NCBI GenBank assembly: GCA_038888615.1
Contig: JAWAID010000002.1
Coordinates: 501,555-565,554, forward strand
Reading direction: 5' to 3'
Length of the DNA stretch: 64,000 nucleotides
DNA from: Candidatus Korarchaeum sp.
GTDB taxonomy: Archaea > Korarchaeota > Korarchaeia > Korarchaeales > Korarchaeaceae
How positions within the stretch are numbered: position 1 is the stretch's first letter; each line of letters starts with the position of its first letter. The position numbers and the translations under genes are program-made. The notes beneath the pieces are model-generated. The model had not been told where the DNA came from. It made no database searches and saw only the letters and a list, made by a program, of their open reading frames with translations. Shown piece after piece: positions 36,024 to 44,444 of the stretch.

Positions 36024-36386
36024 TCAAGTAGCTCTGAAGATCTCCCTTATCTCCCTCATCAAGGAGACCGCGAGGTTAACCACGGTCTTAGCTTCCTCCT
36101 CGGAGAAGATATCCTCCCTGTGATCAGCTCTTTTCCTCTCACTGAAGAGGAACAAGTAAATTCGCCTGATCTCGGTGGCTCTCTCCTCGCTAGATCTCCT
36201 CAAGGCCTCTCTGAAAAGGGCATTCGCTATCTTATCATCCTTGGTCGTCATCAAGTTCGGGATGAAATGCTCGGTCAGGAGTCTGACCGCGAAGTACGAT
36301 GCCGAAACCGCTTTATTGTAGCAACCGTTCTTCAGGTCTTCTAAGGCTTCCCTAATGAGCACTTCCGCCTTATCTAACTTCGACAT
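36024..36386 (-). CDS. HEPN-domain protein
   Basis: A 120-residue helical HEPN protein starting at ATG 36386 (SKLDKAEVLIREALEDLKNG), which overlaps the end of the preceding nucleotidyltransferase gene by 17 bp. NKAVSASYFAVRLLTEHFI is the typical HEPN helix pair, and RKRADHRE near residue 83 gives an R-x4-H RNase-like motif. Paired with a nucleotidyltransferase it would form a toxin-antitoxin or RNA-regulating module. A longer frame from 36428 is open but lies inside the upstream gene. Confidence 0.75.
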   Translation of the reverse strand: MSKLDKAEVLIREALEDLKNGCYNKAVSASYFAVRLLTEHFIPNLMTTKDDKIANALFREALRRSSEERATEIRRIYLFLFSERKRADHREDIFSEEEAKTVVNLAVSLMREIREIFRAT

Positions 36387-36948
36387 CTCTACCGCCCGCT
36401 GCGAGGAAGAGCCTGATGGTGCGCTCATCCTCGTCAGTCACCAGGGGGTTCAGCTTATCGCCCACCTCGACAGCTATCCTCACTACCTCCATCCGGTCGC
36501 TCTGGTTCGGTTTACTCATAATTACGAGCACGTTAGAATCGTAGACATCATCATCAGGGCTTGGGAGGGCTATGACCCTCAGTAACCTATCTCCAAAGAC
36601 CTTCTTCAGCTCCTCAGCGAACCTCACGTGCTCATCGTCCCATTCAGCCCTCATGTGTAGGCCCGCTGCGAGGAAGAGCCTGACGGTGCGCTCATCCTCG
36701 TCAGTCACCAGGGGGTTCAGCTTATCGCCCACCTCGACAGCTATCCTCACTACCTCCATCCGGTCGCTCTGGTTCGGTTTACTCATAATTACGAGCACGT
36801 TAGAATCGTAGACATCATCATCAGGGCTTGGGAGGGCTATGACCCTCAGTAACCTATCTCCAAAGACCTTCTTCAGCTCCTCAGCGAACCTCATCACTGC
36901 CTCTCTCCAGCTGCTCTCGCTCGTCATCTCCAGCACTATGGGGAGCAT
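36370..36948 (-). CDS. nucleotidyltransferase-like protein with a duplicated, degenerate domain
   Basis: About 192 residues from ATG 36948, which follows a minus-strand TATA (36973-36980) by about 28 bp; the frame is open further up but lacks family character. The MNT-like segment RFAEELKKVFGDRLLRVIAL and DSNVLVIMSKPNQSDRMEVV occurs twice, about residues 20-88 and 109-177. In active enzymes the loop reads FGSRARG...SDxDL; here it reads PSPDDDVYDSNVLVI, with the GS and one aspartate lost, so AMP or nucleotide transfer is doubtful. The two copies differ at one DNA base in 233. Its stop lies inside the HEPN gene, suggesting tight coupling. Confidence 0.75.
   Translation of the reverse strand: MLPIVLEMTSESSWREAVMRFAEELKKVFGDRLLRVIALPSPDDDVYDSNVLVIMSKPNQSDRMEVVRIAVEVGDKLNPLVTDEDERTVRLFLAAGLHMRAEWDDEHVRFAEELKKVFGDRLLRVIALPSPDDDVYDSNVLVIMSKPNQSDRMEVVRIAVEVGDKLNPLVTDEDERTIRLFLAAGGRDVEVR
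36394..36626 (-). repeat. 233-bp direct repeat, copy 1
   Basis: Identical to 36661-36893 except for one base (GATGG versus GACGG near 36415). The period is 267 bp (89 codons), so the frame is kept. Confidence 0.95.
36661..36893 (-). repeat. 233-bp direct repeat, copy 2
   Basis: Second copy of the repeat, separated from the first by 34 bp (36627-36660). The spacer encodes LHMRAEWDDEH, including an internal ATG that may be the old start of the downstream copy. Confidence 0.95.
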
Positions 36949-36984
36949 CCACGCACCAGGAGCCGCTCGGAGTAATAAAGTTAT

Positions 36985-37808
36985 GCGGCAAGGTTCGCCG
37001 GTGATCGCCTTCAATGGTTCCCACTTGATGCCATTTCTTGGTGGAGCGCAGCCCGGGAGGACGCCACGAACTCTTATCAGAGGGAAGGCAATCGACACTC
37101 GATAGGTCTCGAGAGCATCCATGGGGCTCGCAACATCTATCAAGGCTTCTGAATCGTGATCCCCATAGAAGGAGCCCCCTCGGACAGGAGATTAGCTCCC
37201 GGAGTGATCAGATGGGTTTTAGAGATATTTTTCCTTGAGAAGGCCTATCTAGTTGGGCCAGCTCCTATAAGCGCTCCCGAAGCCTCCTCAACGCGTCCTC
37301 GCTCTCTATCTCACGGATCTCCTTCATACTTCCATCCAATGGCAGAATAGCTGTTTTTCTTCCTCATCTCTATACTTAACAAAAACTCTAACGTAGACAT
37401 TTTTGATGGTAATTTATTCCTAATTATTGTACCATTAAGTGAAAACAATTGAGAAATCTTTCGGTAAATAGATCAAGATATCCACCTAAACCCCTCAAAT
37501 GATGTAGGAGGTGGGTGCCGTGCACCTCATGGTGCGTGAGGATAGAGGTGCACATGAACAACAGCGCCGGGATACTCCAGGTTCAGGAGACCCTGGGGAA
37601 GAAGGTTAAGGGGAGTCCCATAGAGGACTACTAGAGATAGTGGCTGTTACAGTACCTGATGAGCCCAAAAGCGACCAGAGGATAGTTCATCAGCTCGTAG
37701 TGAAGGTTCCGTTCTAAGGACTAGCTTCGCAGCTCAGGTGAGGAGAGCTGATCCCGGGTGCTACTAAGTGGGCTGAAGCGCCCCGCGTTGCTAGGAGGTC
37801 AGCGGTTC
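36985..37808. other. gene-less stretch with small-gene traces
   Basis: On the minus strand 37250-37335 reads MKEIREIESEDALRRLRERL, like the N-terminus of a small antitoxin. On the plus strand ATG 37554 has a good ribosome site (GAGGTG, 7 nt upstream) and opens a 26-residue peptide (MNNSAGILQVQETLGKKVKG) that stops at 37634; a following frame reads VAVTVPDEPKSDQRIVHQLV up to about 37715. The latter two may be one frameshifted small gene. Family unknown. The AT-rich block 37370-37490 could hold its promoter. Confidence 0.35.
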
Positions 37809-39015
37809 TCAACCCGCTGTGGGATCCACCAGGCTACCCATGAAGAGAACGACACGAGTCTCCCTGTCGACTATGAGGAACAGGAACTGGTGATCTGCGG
37901 CGAAGACCCTCCTCTCCCTCACGGCCGTCAACTTAGCTACGACCCCCGTGGCCCCCGCGGCCTCGGTACCCTCCTCATCTACCCTAACGTGAGCCTTGTG
38001 CCTCACGAGAGAGATGTAGAGGTTCTCCCCCCACCTTCTCCCTCTCGTACATACCCGTGAGGTCAGCCTCATGTTGATCGAAGGCCCTCCTCATCCCCAA
38101 GCCGATGAGGATGTCATTGAGGTCGTACTCCGAGGTCACCTCGAACTTAGGTATCAGTATCTCCTCGAACTCCTCCTCCCTCATGCTCTCCATCGCTCTC
38201 TTCAGGTCATTCAGGGTCAGCTCATGCCCCTCCTTGGGGAGGAATATGAGCATGGATAACCTACCCTCGTAGGGGAGCTCGAGGACCTCGTGAGTCCCTA
38301 TATCAGTATAATTGAACCTAACTTCACCCATCCTCATCATCTGAGCCTTAACTATGCCTCTCGGCGTCCTGAAATTATCTTCAAAGGTGTCAGATGGATC
38401 GAACCTGTACCTCCAGCTCCCCTTAAAGTGGACGGCGTTCGCGATCACGAGCCTCGTCAGCGCATCTATTGAACCCCTTTTCAATAGCTCCTCTATCTTC
38501 CCGGCAGTCTTCTCCCTCACGTAGCTGTTTATCCTCTCCCTCGCTCCCTCAGGATCCCCCAAGAAGTCCAGGCTTTCAACAGCTCCGCCGTAGTGCTCCA
38601 CGATCCTCCTGACGTACTCCTGCCTGAGGGGAAAACCCCTCTGCACCCAGATAGCGTTGGCCACCTTCAGGGCTTCTATGTGGAAGAGGGAATTGGATAG
38701 GGACCTGTAGCCCTCAGCCGGGCTGCCCTCGGGGAGTCGGAGGACAGAGGCCATCTCCTCCGCAGTCTTCCCTCTTGCTCCCTCATAGGTCATTGCCAGA
38801 GCTGAATAAACGCTGATGGGGGAGAAGAAAGTGTTTTCACGATTGAAATCGAGTTTGGAGAGGAGGTCAAATGAGAAGGAATTCAGGGATTCCTTAACCT
38901 CTCCCTCGCCGATCGAGCGATTAGCTTCCCTCTGCCTCCCGAGTAAGCCGACCCCCAATACAGCTAGGGATACGATCAGAGCTAAGATCAGCAAACCGAT
39001 CCTCACAATCCACAC
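37809..39015 (-). pseudogene. membrane-anchored serpin with a one-base frameshift
   Basis: Start GTG 39015 gives an N-terminal anchor (IGLLILALIVSLAVLGVGLL) and a full serpin fold: SPISVYSALAMTYEGARGKT, VANAIWVQRGFPL, IANAVHFKGSWRYRFDPSDT and MLIFLPKEG. The frame breaks at a run of six G (38027-38032). One base fewer would join it to NLYISLVRHKAHVRVDEEGT, the reactive-loop hinge EEGTEAAGATGVVAKLTAV and the closing FLFLIVDRETRVVLFMGSLV, ending at 37809, for 401 residues in all. P1 is probably near the Leu-Thr of AKLTAV. Everything but the single base is intact. It may be a recent pseudogene, a slippage-decoded gene or a sequence error. Intact serpins are known in other hyperthermophilic archaea. 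Confidence 0.85.
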
Positions 39016-39118
39016 CCTCCGGACTCACTTAAAATGAAGCGCCTTAGCTTCGAACCTCCTCGTAGTGAACCCGAGTGATGGGGTCGGCATCGGGGTTAGG
39101 AAGCCCGACCCGGTGATC

Positions 39119-39493
39119 TCACCGACCGAGTCCCTTGAAGAGGAGCCATCCGTTCTTGAACTTGAGCAGAACGTATCTTCCCCTCAGCTTGGAACCGTGG
39201 AAATTGAGGACCAGCTTATCCTCTTCGCTCTCGATGACCTCGTACTCACCCTCATCCCAGATCCTCATAACACCAGCCCCGTACCCGTCCTCTATCTCGC
39301 CCTCGAAGTCGAGCCAGCTCGGGTCGTGATCAGGTTGCTGAACCCCGAACCTCTTCACTCCGGGCTTGAGGGGAGGCTCCTTCCTGAACGCCCAGTCCCT
39401 GAGCTTGCCGCTCATCTCGAGCCTCAGGTCGTAGTGGAGACCGGCCCTCCTGGCGTGATGCTCGTGGACCACGAAGCGCGATTTACTAGGCAC
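39119..39493 (-). CDS. stand-alone LigD-type 3'-phosphoesterase (PE) domain
   Basis: A 124-residue protein equal to the PE domain of bacterial LigD. Metal and phosphate motifs are FVVHEHHARRAGLHYDLRLE (histidine, arginine and aspartate ligands), DFEGEIEDGYGAG and the tail KFKNGWLLFKG. It trims 3'-terminal phosphates or ribonucleotides from DNA ends to leave 3'-OH for repair. Unlike LigD there is no ligase or polymerase domain. Such single-domain enzymes are known from Korarchaeum and Methanosarcina, which supports the taxonomic guess. Start GTG 39493 follows a TATA-like TTAATAAGTTAA by about 27 bp. Confidence 0.92.
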   Translation of the reverse strand: MPSKSRFVVHEHHARRAGLHYDLRLEMSGKLRDWAFRKEPPLKPGVKRFGVQQPDHDPSWLDFEGEIEDGYGAGVMRIWDEGEYEVIESEEDKLVLNFHGSKLRGRYVLLKFKNGWLLFKGLGR

Positions 39494-39926
39494 GCCCCGT
39501 GGAGCATGTTTAACTTATTAACTTGATTGATCGTCTGCTTGGGGCTTCCGATCATGAAGAAGCTCCTCCTGTGAGTTAGACATCAAAACGCCTCACCGAG
39601 GGCATCCGCTTAAGGGTGTGATTCTCCATACCTACCCGGACTTAATGCTACGGAGGAGCCGATTGTGTTAGCGGATTCCTCACTTAATTCCGTCATTGGG
39701 GAAGCTATGAAAGTTAGGGAAGGGAATTTGGATGAGGGAACTTAGAGGGAGTCCGTAATTCTTATATTACTAACGGCAAGGTCCCGGAATTCTGAAGAGG
39801 GGATGAAAAACTATGAGAAGAGCCGTCAACGCACTGTTGACCTTGCAAATATGCTTATTGCAAATATGCTTATTCCGGAAATGCACCCACCGCTTCTTAG
39901 TTGAGATCATAGCACATTCTTAGCAA
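39494..39926. other. gene-less stretch
   Basis: About 430 bp that contain the promoter of the PE gene on the minus strand and a 15-bp tandem duplication (39843-39872). No gene was recognised. Confidence 0.45.
39843..39872. repeat. 15-bp tandem repeat, two copies
   Basis: TTGCAAATATGCTTA is repeated exactly in tandem, about 90 bp before the start of the following surface-protein gene. Confidence 0.9.
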
Positions 39927-39929
39927 AAG

Positions 39930-39939
39930 TTTATATTAT
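39930..39939 (+). promoter_or_regulatory. TATA box of the DNRLRE surface gene
   Basis: GTTTATATTA is centred about 28 bp before GTG 39963 and supports that start. Confidence 0.55.
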
Positions 39940-39962
39940 CCTATCCCTAGGTAATTCTTGAG

Positions 39963-42524
39963 GTGTACTACATACTCGGTAAGAGGTATCTTGTTTTGCC
40001 GTTATCTATCCTAATTTTAATACTCTCCGTCGGAGGGGTGGTTTCAGCCCCTCCACCGATTCATCCCACGATCACGTTCATACCTCCACCTTGGATACCG
40101 CTCCTCCCCATCGAGAAGGAGCTGAGGGCATCAGCTGACTCCACGCTCTTCAACGCTTATCCGAACAATAACTATGGAGGCGAAAGCGAGTTAGTCGTCG
40201 GAAGGAAAGTTATCACCACGCCAATTTACAAGGTCCTACTGTGGGAGACCGTCGTGGGATTCGATGTTTACGATGAGATACCGCCGGGCTCTGAGGTTAC
40301 GGAAGCGCAGTTGATCCTCACGATAAAGGAGCCACCTTCCTCAGGGGTTAACTTGGAAGCCCTTCCCCTCATCAATAGCTTCACTGAATCGACGGTCACT
40401 TGGACCAGCCACAGTAGCAGCTACGGATCCGCCATAACAACGCAGACCGTTAGCCTCGACGCGCATGATGGCACGAAGGTAATCCTCGATGTAACCCCTT
40501 TCGTTAAGAACAAGGTTCAGACGGGCGAGACTATATACGGATTCCTCCTCAAGGTCCCTTCCACCACGAACGATGGTATCATCTTCTACTCCAAGGAGGG
40601 AGCGCCTCAAGACGGCTGGAGGCCCACCCTGAGGATATCCTACAAGACATCCTACGTGGACCTCGTGGCGAGCCAGGAATCACTAGAGTTGATGCAGGGG
40701 AGCAATGCATACGTGCAGCTTTCCGTAGGCGGGACCTTCGATGGAGAGGCGAAGATAACGCACCAGTGGGCTGGTGTAAGCCCCATTGGTGTGAGCACTC
40801 AGCTCAGCAAGACCTCAGGAAATGTGCCCTTCGCTTCCACCATCCGGATAGCTGTTTCCGGTTCAACACCCCCTGGTGAGTACGATCTAGAGGTGAAGGC
40901 TGAGAACAAATATGGGAGCTACAGTATCCACGACAAGCTGATCATTAAGATAAAGGTGATCAGTGCAGCTGAGCCTGACTTCACACTATCTATCTCCCCG
41001 GCATCTATAACGGTCGCTCAAGGGGGAATGGCTGAGTACTCGGTCACAGTAACCCCCGTAGCCGGATTCTCCGGGGAGATCCATTTCTACGCCTCGGGGA
41101 TGCCTTCTGGGTCTACTCAACAGCTCGTGTCCTCAGGATCAAACATCTACCTCAGGATCGCGACCTCGTCCTCGACCCCACCGGGCGACTATACCATAAC
41201 GGTCGCGGCCCAAGGGGACGGTAAGTCGCACGAGGTCAGTGTCGCACTCACGGTAACGGCAGCGACAACCACAACGAGCACTGGAACAGTGACAACAACG
41301 ACAATGCAGCCCAGCTTCTTCATAGATGTGAACCCCAACATGCTCACGCTGGCTAGAGGAGGCATAGCTCACCTCAGCGTGAGGGTTCAGGGGATCGGCG
41401 GGTTCTCAAACACGGTCACCCTATCAGCATCGGGCTTACCTCAGGGCGTGACCATATCCTCCAACATCAACAATTCCCCTCCAGACTTCACGGCCGATTT
41501 GGTGCTATCCGCGACGAACCAAGCTCCCCTAGGGATGCATCAGTTCACTCTGCTGGCGTTAGGAGGTGGCATCACGAGGAGTTCCACGATAACCCTCACC
41601 ATATTGGAGCAGCGAACAGGGACGCAGACTCAAGCTCAGACTGAGACCCAGACATCAGTCCCTACTCAAGCAACGAGCTTCGATTTCGACATCTCGATCA
41701 CACCTCAGACTCTGATCCTCAATCCGGGAACTTCGGGCTCAGTTGCTGTCACAGTTAGGAGGATAAGCGAAAGCGGTACCGTAGCTCTATCAGCATCAGG
41801 ACTTCCCTCCGATGTGAGCGTGGAGTTCAACCCGCCCTCGCTGGAGGAGGGCACTTCCTCCCTCATCATAAGGTCTGGGCGGACCACAGGTACCTTCACG
41901 GTCGTTGTTACGGGCTCATCAGATGGCATGCGTAAGTCCGCCACGTTCCAGCTCCAAATAAAGGCTGAGGAATCGAGGTGCATCATAGCTACAGCCGCCT
42001 TTGGTTCTGAGCTCACTCCTGAGGTATCTCACCTGAGGGACTTCAGGGACAGGGTGGTCATGTCCACCTACTCGGGTTCGAGGTTCCTCATGGCGTTCAA
42101 TATTTTCTACTACTCCTGGAGCTCACATGTCGCTTCAGCAATCAGGGGGAACTATGCCCTCAGTGGAGCTACGAGGATCGCCATACTACCCCTACTGATC
42201 GCCCTGAAAGCCTCAAGCGCTCTCTACTCAGCGCTACCTCATGGCGAGGTTTCGATGATTCTGATGGGCGCTATCGCAAGCATGATGCTCGGCATAATTT
42301 ACCTCTGGCCCCTCTCCCTAGTCTCCCTGAGGCTCAAGCGCACCCTCGGCCTCAGGCTTGTAGGCTCCGTTGTAGTGGCTGCGGTAACCTCGGCAGCTTT
42401 GCTTGGAGTTTCCACATTTTTAGCTCTTGATTCCCTCGCTATGCTCTCCAGCGCATCACTGGTGCTCAGCTGCCTATTACTTTCTCCTCTCCTCTTCTCC
42501 CTATCGATAGAGAGGCTCAACTGA
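39963..42524 (+). CDS. surface protein: DNRLRE domain, three Ig-like modules, CFI-box C-terminus
   Basis: An 853-residue exported protein. A signal peptide (LPLSILILILSVGGVVSA) precedes a DNRLRE/CBM96-like domain (about 50-225: ADSTLFNAYPNNNYGGESEL, GWRPTLRISY), which in other proteins binds or dresses polysaccharide. One extra Ig-like domain and three COG1470-like modules follow (about 335-660). The C-terminal region starts with RCIIATAAFGSELTPEVSHL and DFRDRVVMSTYSGSRFL, the CFI-box type C-terminal domain, and then has about four membrane segments. The CFI-box is thought to be a processing or anchoring signal. The three Ig modules are paralogous to those at 31686. Confidence 0.82.
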   Translation: MYYILGKRYLVLPLSILILILSVGGVVSAPPPIHPTITFIPPPWIPLLPIEKELRASADSTLFNAYPNNNYGGESELVVGRKVITTPIYKVLLWETVVGFDVYDEIPPGSEVTEAQLILTIKEPPSSGVNLEALPLINSFTESTVTWTSHSSSYGSAITTQTVSLDAHDGTKVILDVTPFVKNKVQTGETIYGFLLKVPSTTNDGIIFYSKEGAPQDGWRPTLRISYKTSYVDLVASQESLELMQGSNAYVQLSVGGTFDGEAKITHQWAGVSPIGVSTQLSKTSGNVPFASTIRIAVSGSTPPGEYDLEVKAENKYGSYSIHDKLIIKIKVISAAEPDFTLSISPASITVAQGGMAEYSVTVTPVAGFSGEIHFYASGMPSGSTQQLVSSGSNIYLRIATSSSTPPGDYTITVAAQGDGKSHEVSVALTVTAATTTTSTGTVTTTTMQPSFFIDVNPNMLTLARGGIAHLSVRVQGIGGFSNTVTLSASGLPQGVTISSNINNSPPDFTADLVLSATNQAPLGMHQFTLLALGGGITRSSTITLTILEQRTGTQTQAQTETQTSVPTQATSFDFDISITPQTLILNPGTSGSVAVTVRRISESGTVALSASGLPSDVSVEFNPPSLEEGTSSLIIRSGRTTGTFTVVVTGSSDGMRKSATFQLQIKAEESRCIIATAAFGSELTPEVSHLRDFRDRVVMSTYSGSRFLMAFNIFYYSWSSHVASAIRGNYALSGATRIAILPLLIALKASSALYSALPHGEVSMILMGAIASMMLGIIYLWPLSLVSLRLKRTLGLRLVGSVVVAAVTSAALLGVSTFLALDSLAMLSSASLVLSCLLLSPLLFSLSIERLN

Positions 42525-42639
42525 GGCCGATGTGAATGTATCCCATCCACTCCTCATCCGGGGATCGCCCGTCTGATCCTCACCACTCCTTTAGGTCGTG
42601 AGACTCGAGTAGGACGACTCCCGTATTAGGGAGGCCCCT

Positions 42640-42901
42640 CTAGGGTTCTGAGCTACGTAGTCTTAGATAGACTCACGTAGCCCTTGGGACTCACCAGCCT
42701 CTGGATTATCGGCCTCCCGTCAGGGTGAACCCGCTCCAAGTCATAAGCTCTAAAGAGCTTAAGGCTCGAGAAAGACCCTCCATCTGAAGGCATTAAGCTG
42801 CCTATCTATCCTCAACCCGCATTCGTAAACGGCTCCTTTCAGGGCATTGATCATCCCACATCCGGAGCACCTCGTAGGGTTGAGTATGTAGAGCCTCTCC
42901 A
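42640..42901 (-). mobile_element. TnpB C-terminus remnant with right-end hairpin
   Basis: From 42901 the minus strand reads ERLYILNPTRCSGCGMINAL and YECGLRIDRQLNAFRWRVFL, the zinc-ribbon and following block of IS200/IS605-family TnpB. A stop and a frame change follow, then a tail like that at 17.6 kb, and the end hairpin (42652-42681) with AGCTCAGAACCCT outside it. The catalytic RuvC part is missing, so it cannot act. It lies between two genes and breaks neither. Confidence 0.7.
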
Positions 42902-43004
42902 TTGAGAAGATATTACTACTACTTGAAGATATCACTACTACTTTATGCCTTAAATCCATCTATCTTGAAACTGCTGACTAGGCAAGCGAGGTTGATCAGG
43001 AAGG

Positions 43005-43012
43005 TTTATATC
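43005..43012 (+). promoter_or_regulatory. TATA box of the DUF3782-type gene
   Basis: TTTATATC lies about 26 bp before ATG 43034. Confidence 0.55.
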
Positions 43013-43033
43013 CCCTTTCAACTGAACGAAACG

Positions 43034-43598
43034 ATGTCCCTGACTAGCGAGGAGAAGAGGAAATTTCTGAAGGCATTGGAGGAGGATGCCGAGTTCAGGT
43101 ACGCGATAGCGGGTCTCGTGGGTTACTAAGGAGATATTGGCTCGCCTAGCCGAGCACGACAGGAAGTTCGAGGAGATAGCGGAGGAGATAAGGAGGATAA
43201 ACGAGAGACTCTCCGCTGTGGAAAGCATGATGGAGAGGTTCTCCCTAACGCTAGAGGAGGAGGCTAGAGAGGTTGTCTCCTGGATCTTGAGGAGTAGGGG
43301 AATCCAAGTTGAACTCACCTCAGCTGAGATAAGCGGTGTGCAGTACGACATCTACGGCGAGACCGATGACCTGATCGTGATAGGTGAGGTGAAGACGAGG
43401 TTAAGCGCAGCTAAGGTGAGGGAGTTCGCGGATAAGTTGGATAAGCTACTCAAGTTGAGGCCGTATATGAAGGAGAAGAGGCTGATGAAGGTCATGTACG
43501 CGATGGTAGTCCAGCCCCCAGCTCTCGAGGAGGCTGGAGCCAAGGGTATCGTTTTGATCACTTCCAAGGGTCCTATCACGGAGTGGCCTGCGACCTGA
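43034..43598 (+). pseudogene. DUF3782-type PD-(D/E)xK protein with a one-base frameshift
   Basis: ATG 43034 opens SLTSEEKRKFLKALEEDAEF and stops at TAA 43127 after AGLVGY. Removing one T there joins it to KEILARLAEHDRKFEEIAEE and the rest of the gene, giving 187 residues. The N-terminal part is a coiled coil and the C-terminal part a nuclease-like fold with D-x14-E-V-K (YDIYGETDDLIVIGEVKT). Family members occur in many copies in archaea and their function is unclear. The C-terminal frame could also be made alone from an internal start near 43137. It may be a recent pseudogene or a sequence error. Confidence 0.7.
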
Positions 43599-43961
43599 GG
43601 ACCTCCCCCTGCAACGACGGAATGGTTCCTTGTTTGAGTTACATCCTCCCCGTGGTTCAGCCTCGCACGGTCTCAGGTGCCCTGCTCTACCGTACAGTAT
43701 TGACTCTAGACAATTTTAGCCTTCAATGCTGAAGGCTCCTGCAAGGTCTACGCTGAGGACTCCGTTGTAATCATCGCATTCCATCGGCCCTCCTCACGCG
43801 GGTCCCATCCCTCATTATGTACACTGACACGTCGCTGACCTCTCCTCAATAACATACTCAACCGGTGCTCCTAGGGGGATAAGTAAGCGTAACCCATAGC
43901 ACAAGCTAGCGGATGTGAAACCGTTCACTTAGCTTGAAGGGATGGTTAAGCGGGGAGCCGA
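43599..43961. other. gene-less stretch
   Basis: About 360 bp between convergent genes. No gene, repeat or RNA was recognised. Confidence 0.4.
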
Positions 43962-44366
43962 TCATCCCACTACGGTGACCACGACCTTCCTCTCCCTAGG
44001 GCCGTCCAGTTCCAGGAGCAGTACGTGCTGCCAGGTTCCCCTAAGTAACCTACCTGATGAGACCGGAAACGCTCTAGAAGCTCCTATGAACGCTGAAGCT
44101 AAGTGAGCGTGAGCGTTATCATCTATCCTATCGTGCTCCCACCCCTCCCTGACGAACTCCTCCTTGAGCTTCCTTATGAGATCCCTGATGAGTCCCGCTT
44201 CGTTCTCATTGGCTACGATTGCCGCGGTAGCGTGGGGCAGGTGGATCAGGCAGATCCCGTCGCTTATGCCCGATCTACCCACCGCAGCCTCAACGTAGCT
44301 CGTTATATCCACTATCTCGATCTTAGCCTTGGTCCTGAAGCTGAGCACCTCCGTGTGGGAGACCAT
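43962..44366 (-). CDS. YjbQ / UPF0047 family protein
   Basis: A 134-residue protein with the family pattern: SDGICLIHLPHATAAIVANE near residue 35, HDRIDDNAHAHLASAFIGAS with clustered histidines near 80, and SGRLLRGTWQHVLLLELDGP at the end. The fold is a trimeric beta-barrel with a metal site. Some members have weak thiamine-phosphate synthase activity, but the real role is unsettled. Length is normal. Confidence 0.92.
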   Translation of the reverse strand: MVSHTEVLSFRTKAKIEIVDITSYVEAAVGRSGISDGICLIHLPHATAAIVANENEAGLIRDLIRKLKEEFVREGWEHDRIDDNAHAHLASAFIGASRAFPVSSGRLLRGTWQHVLLLELDGPRERKVVVTVVG

Positions 44367-44444
44367 CGGGTGATCGAGGAACCTGAGGTTAAAAGCATCG
44401 AGTCCTGAGGTCCCGCTTCGGGGATTCCACTCCCGGAAGTTGAG

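Noticed and set aside
36949..37143. 65-codon N-terminal extension of the duplicated nucleotidyltransferase
   Set aside because: A TATA-like box lies inside it and the added residues have no family character.
37750..37840. Paired GC-rich stems near CGGTTCTCAACCCG as a tRNA or structured RNA
   Set aside because: The cloverleaf cannot be completed, and the right half is the coding end of the serpin gene.
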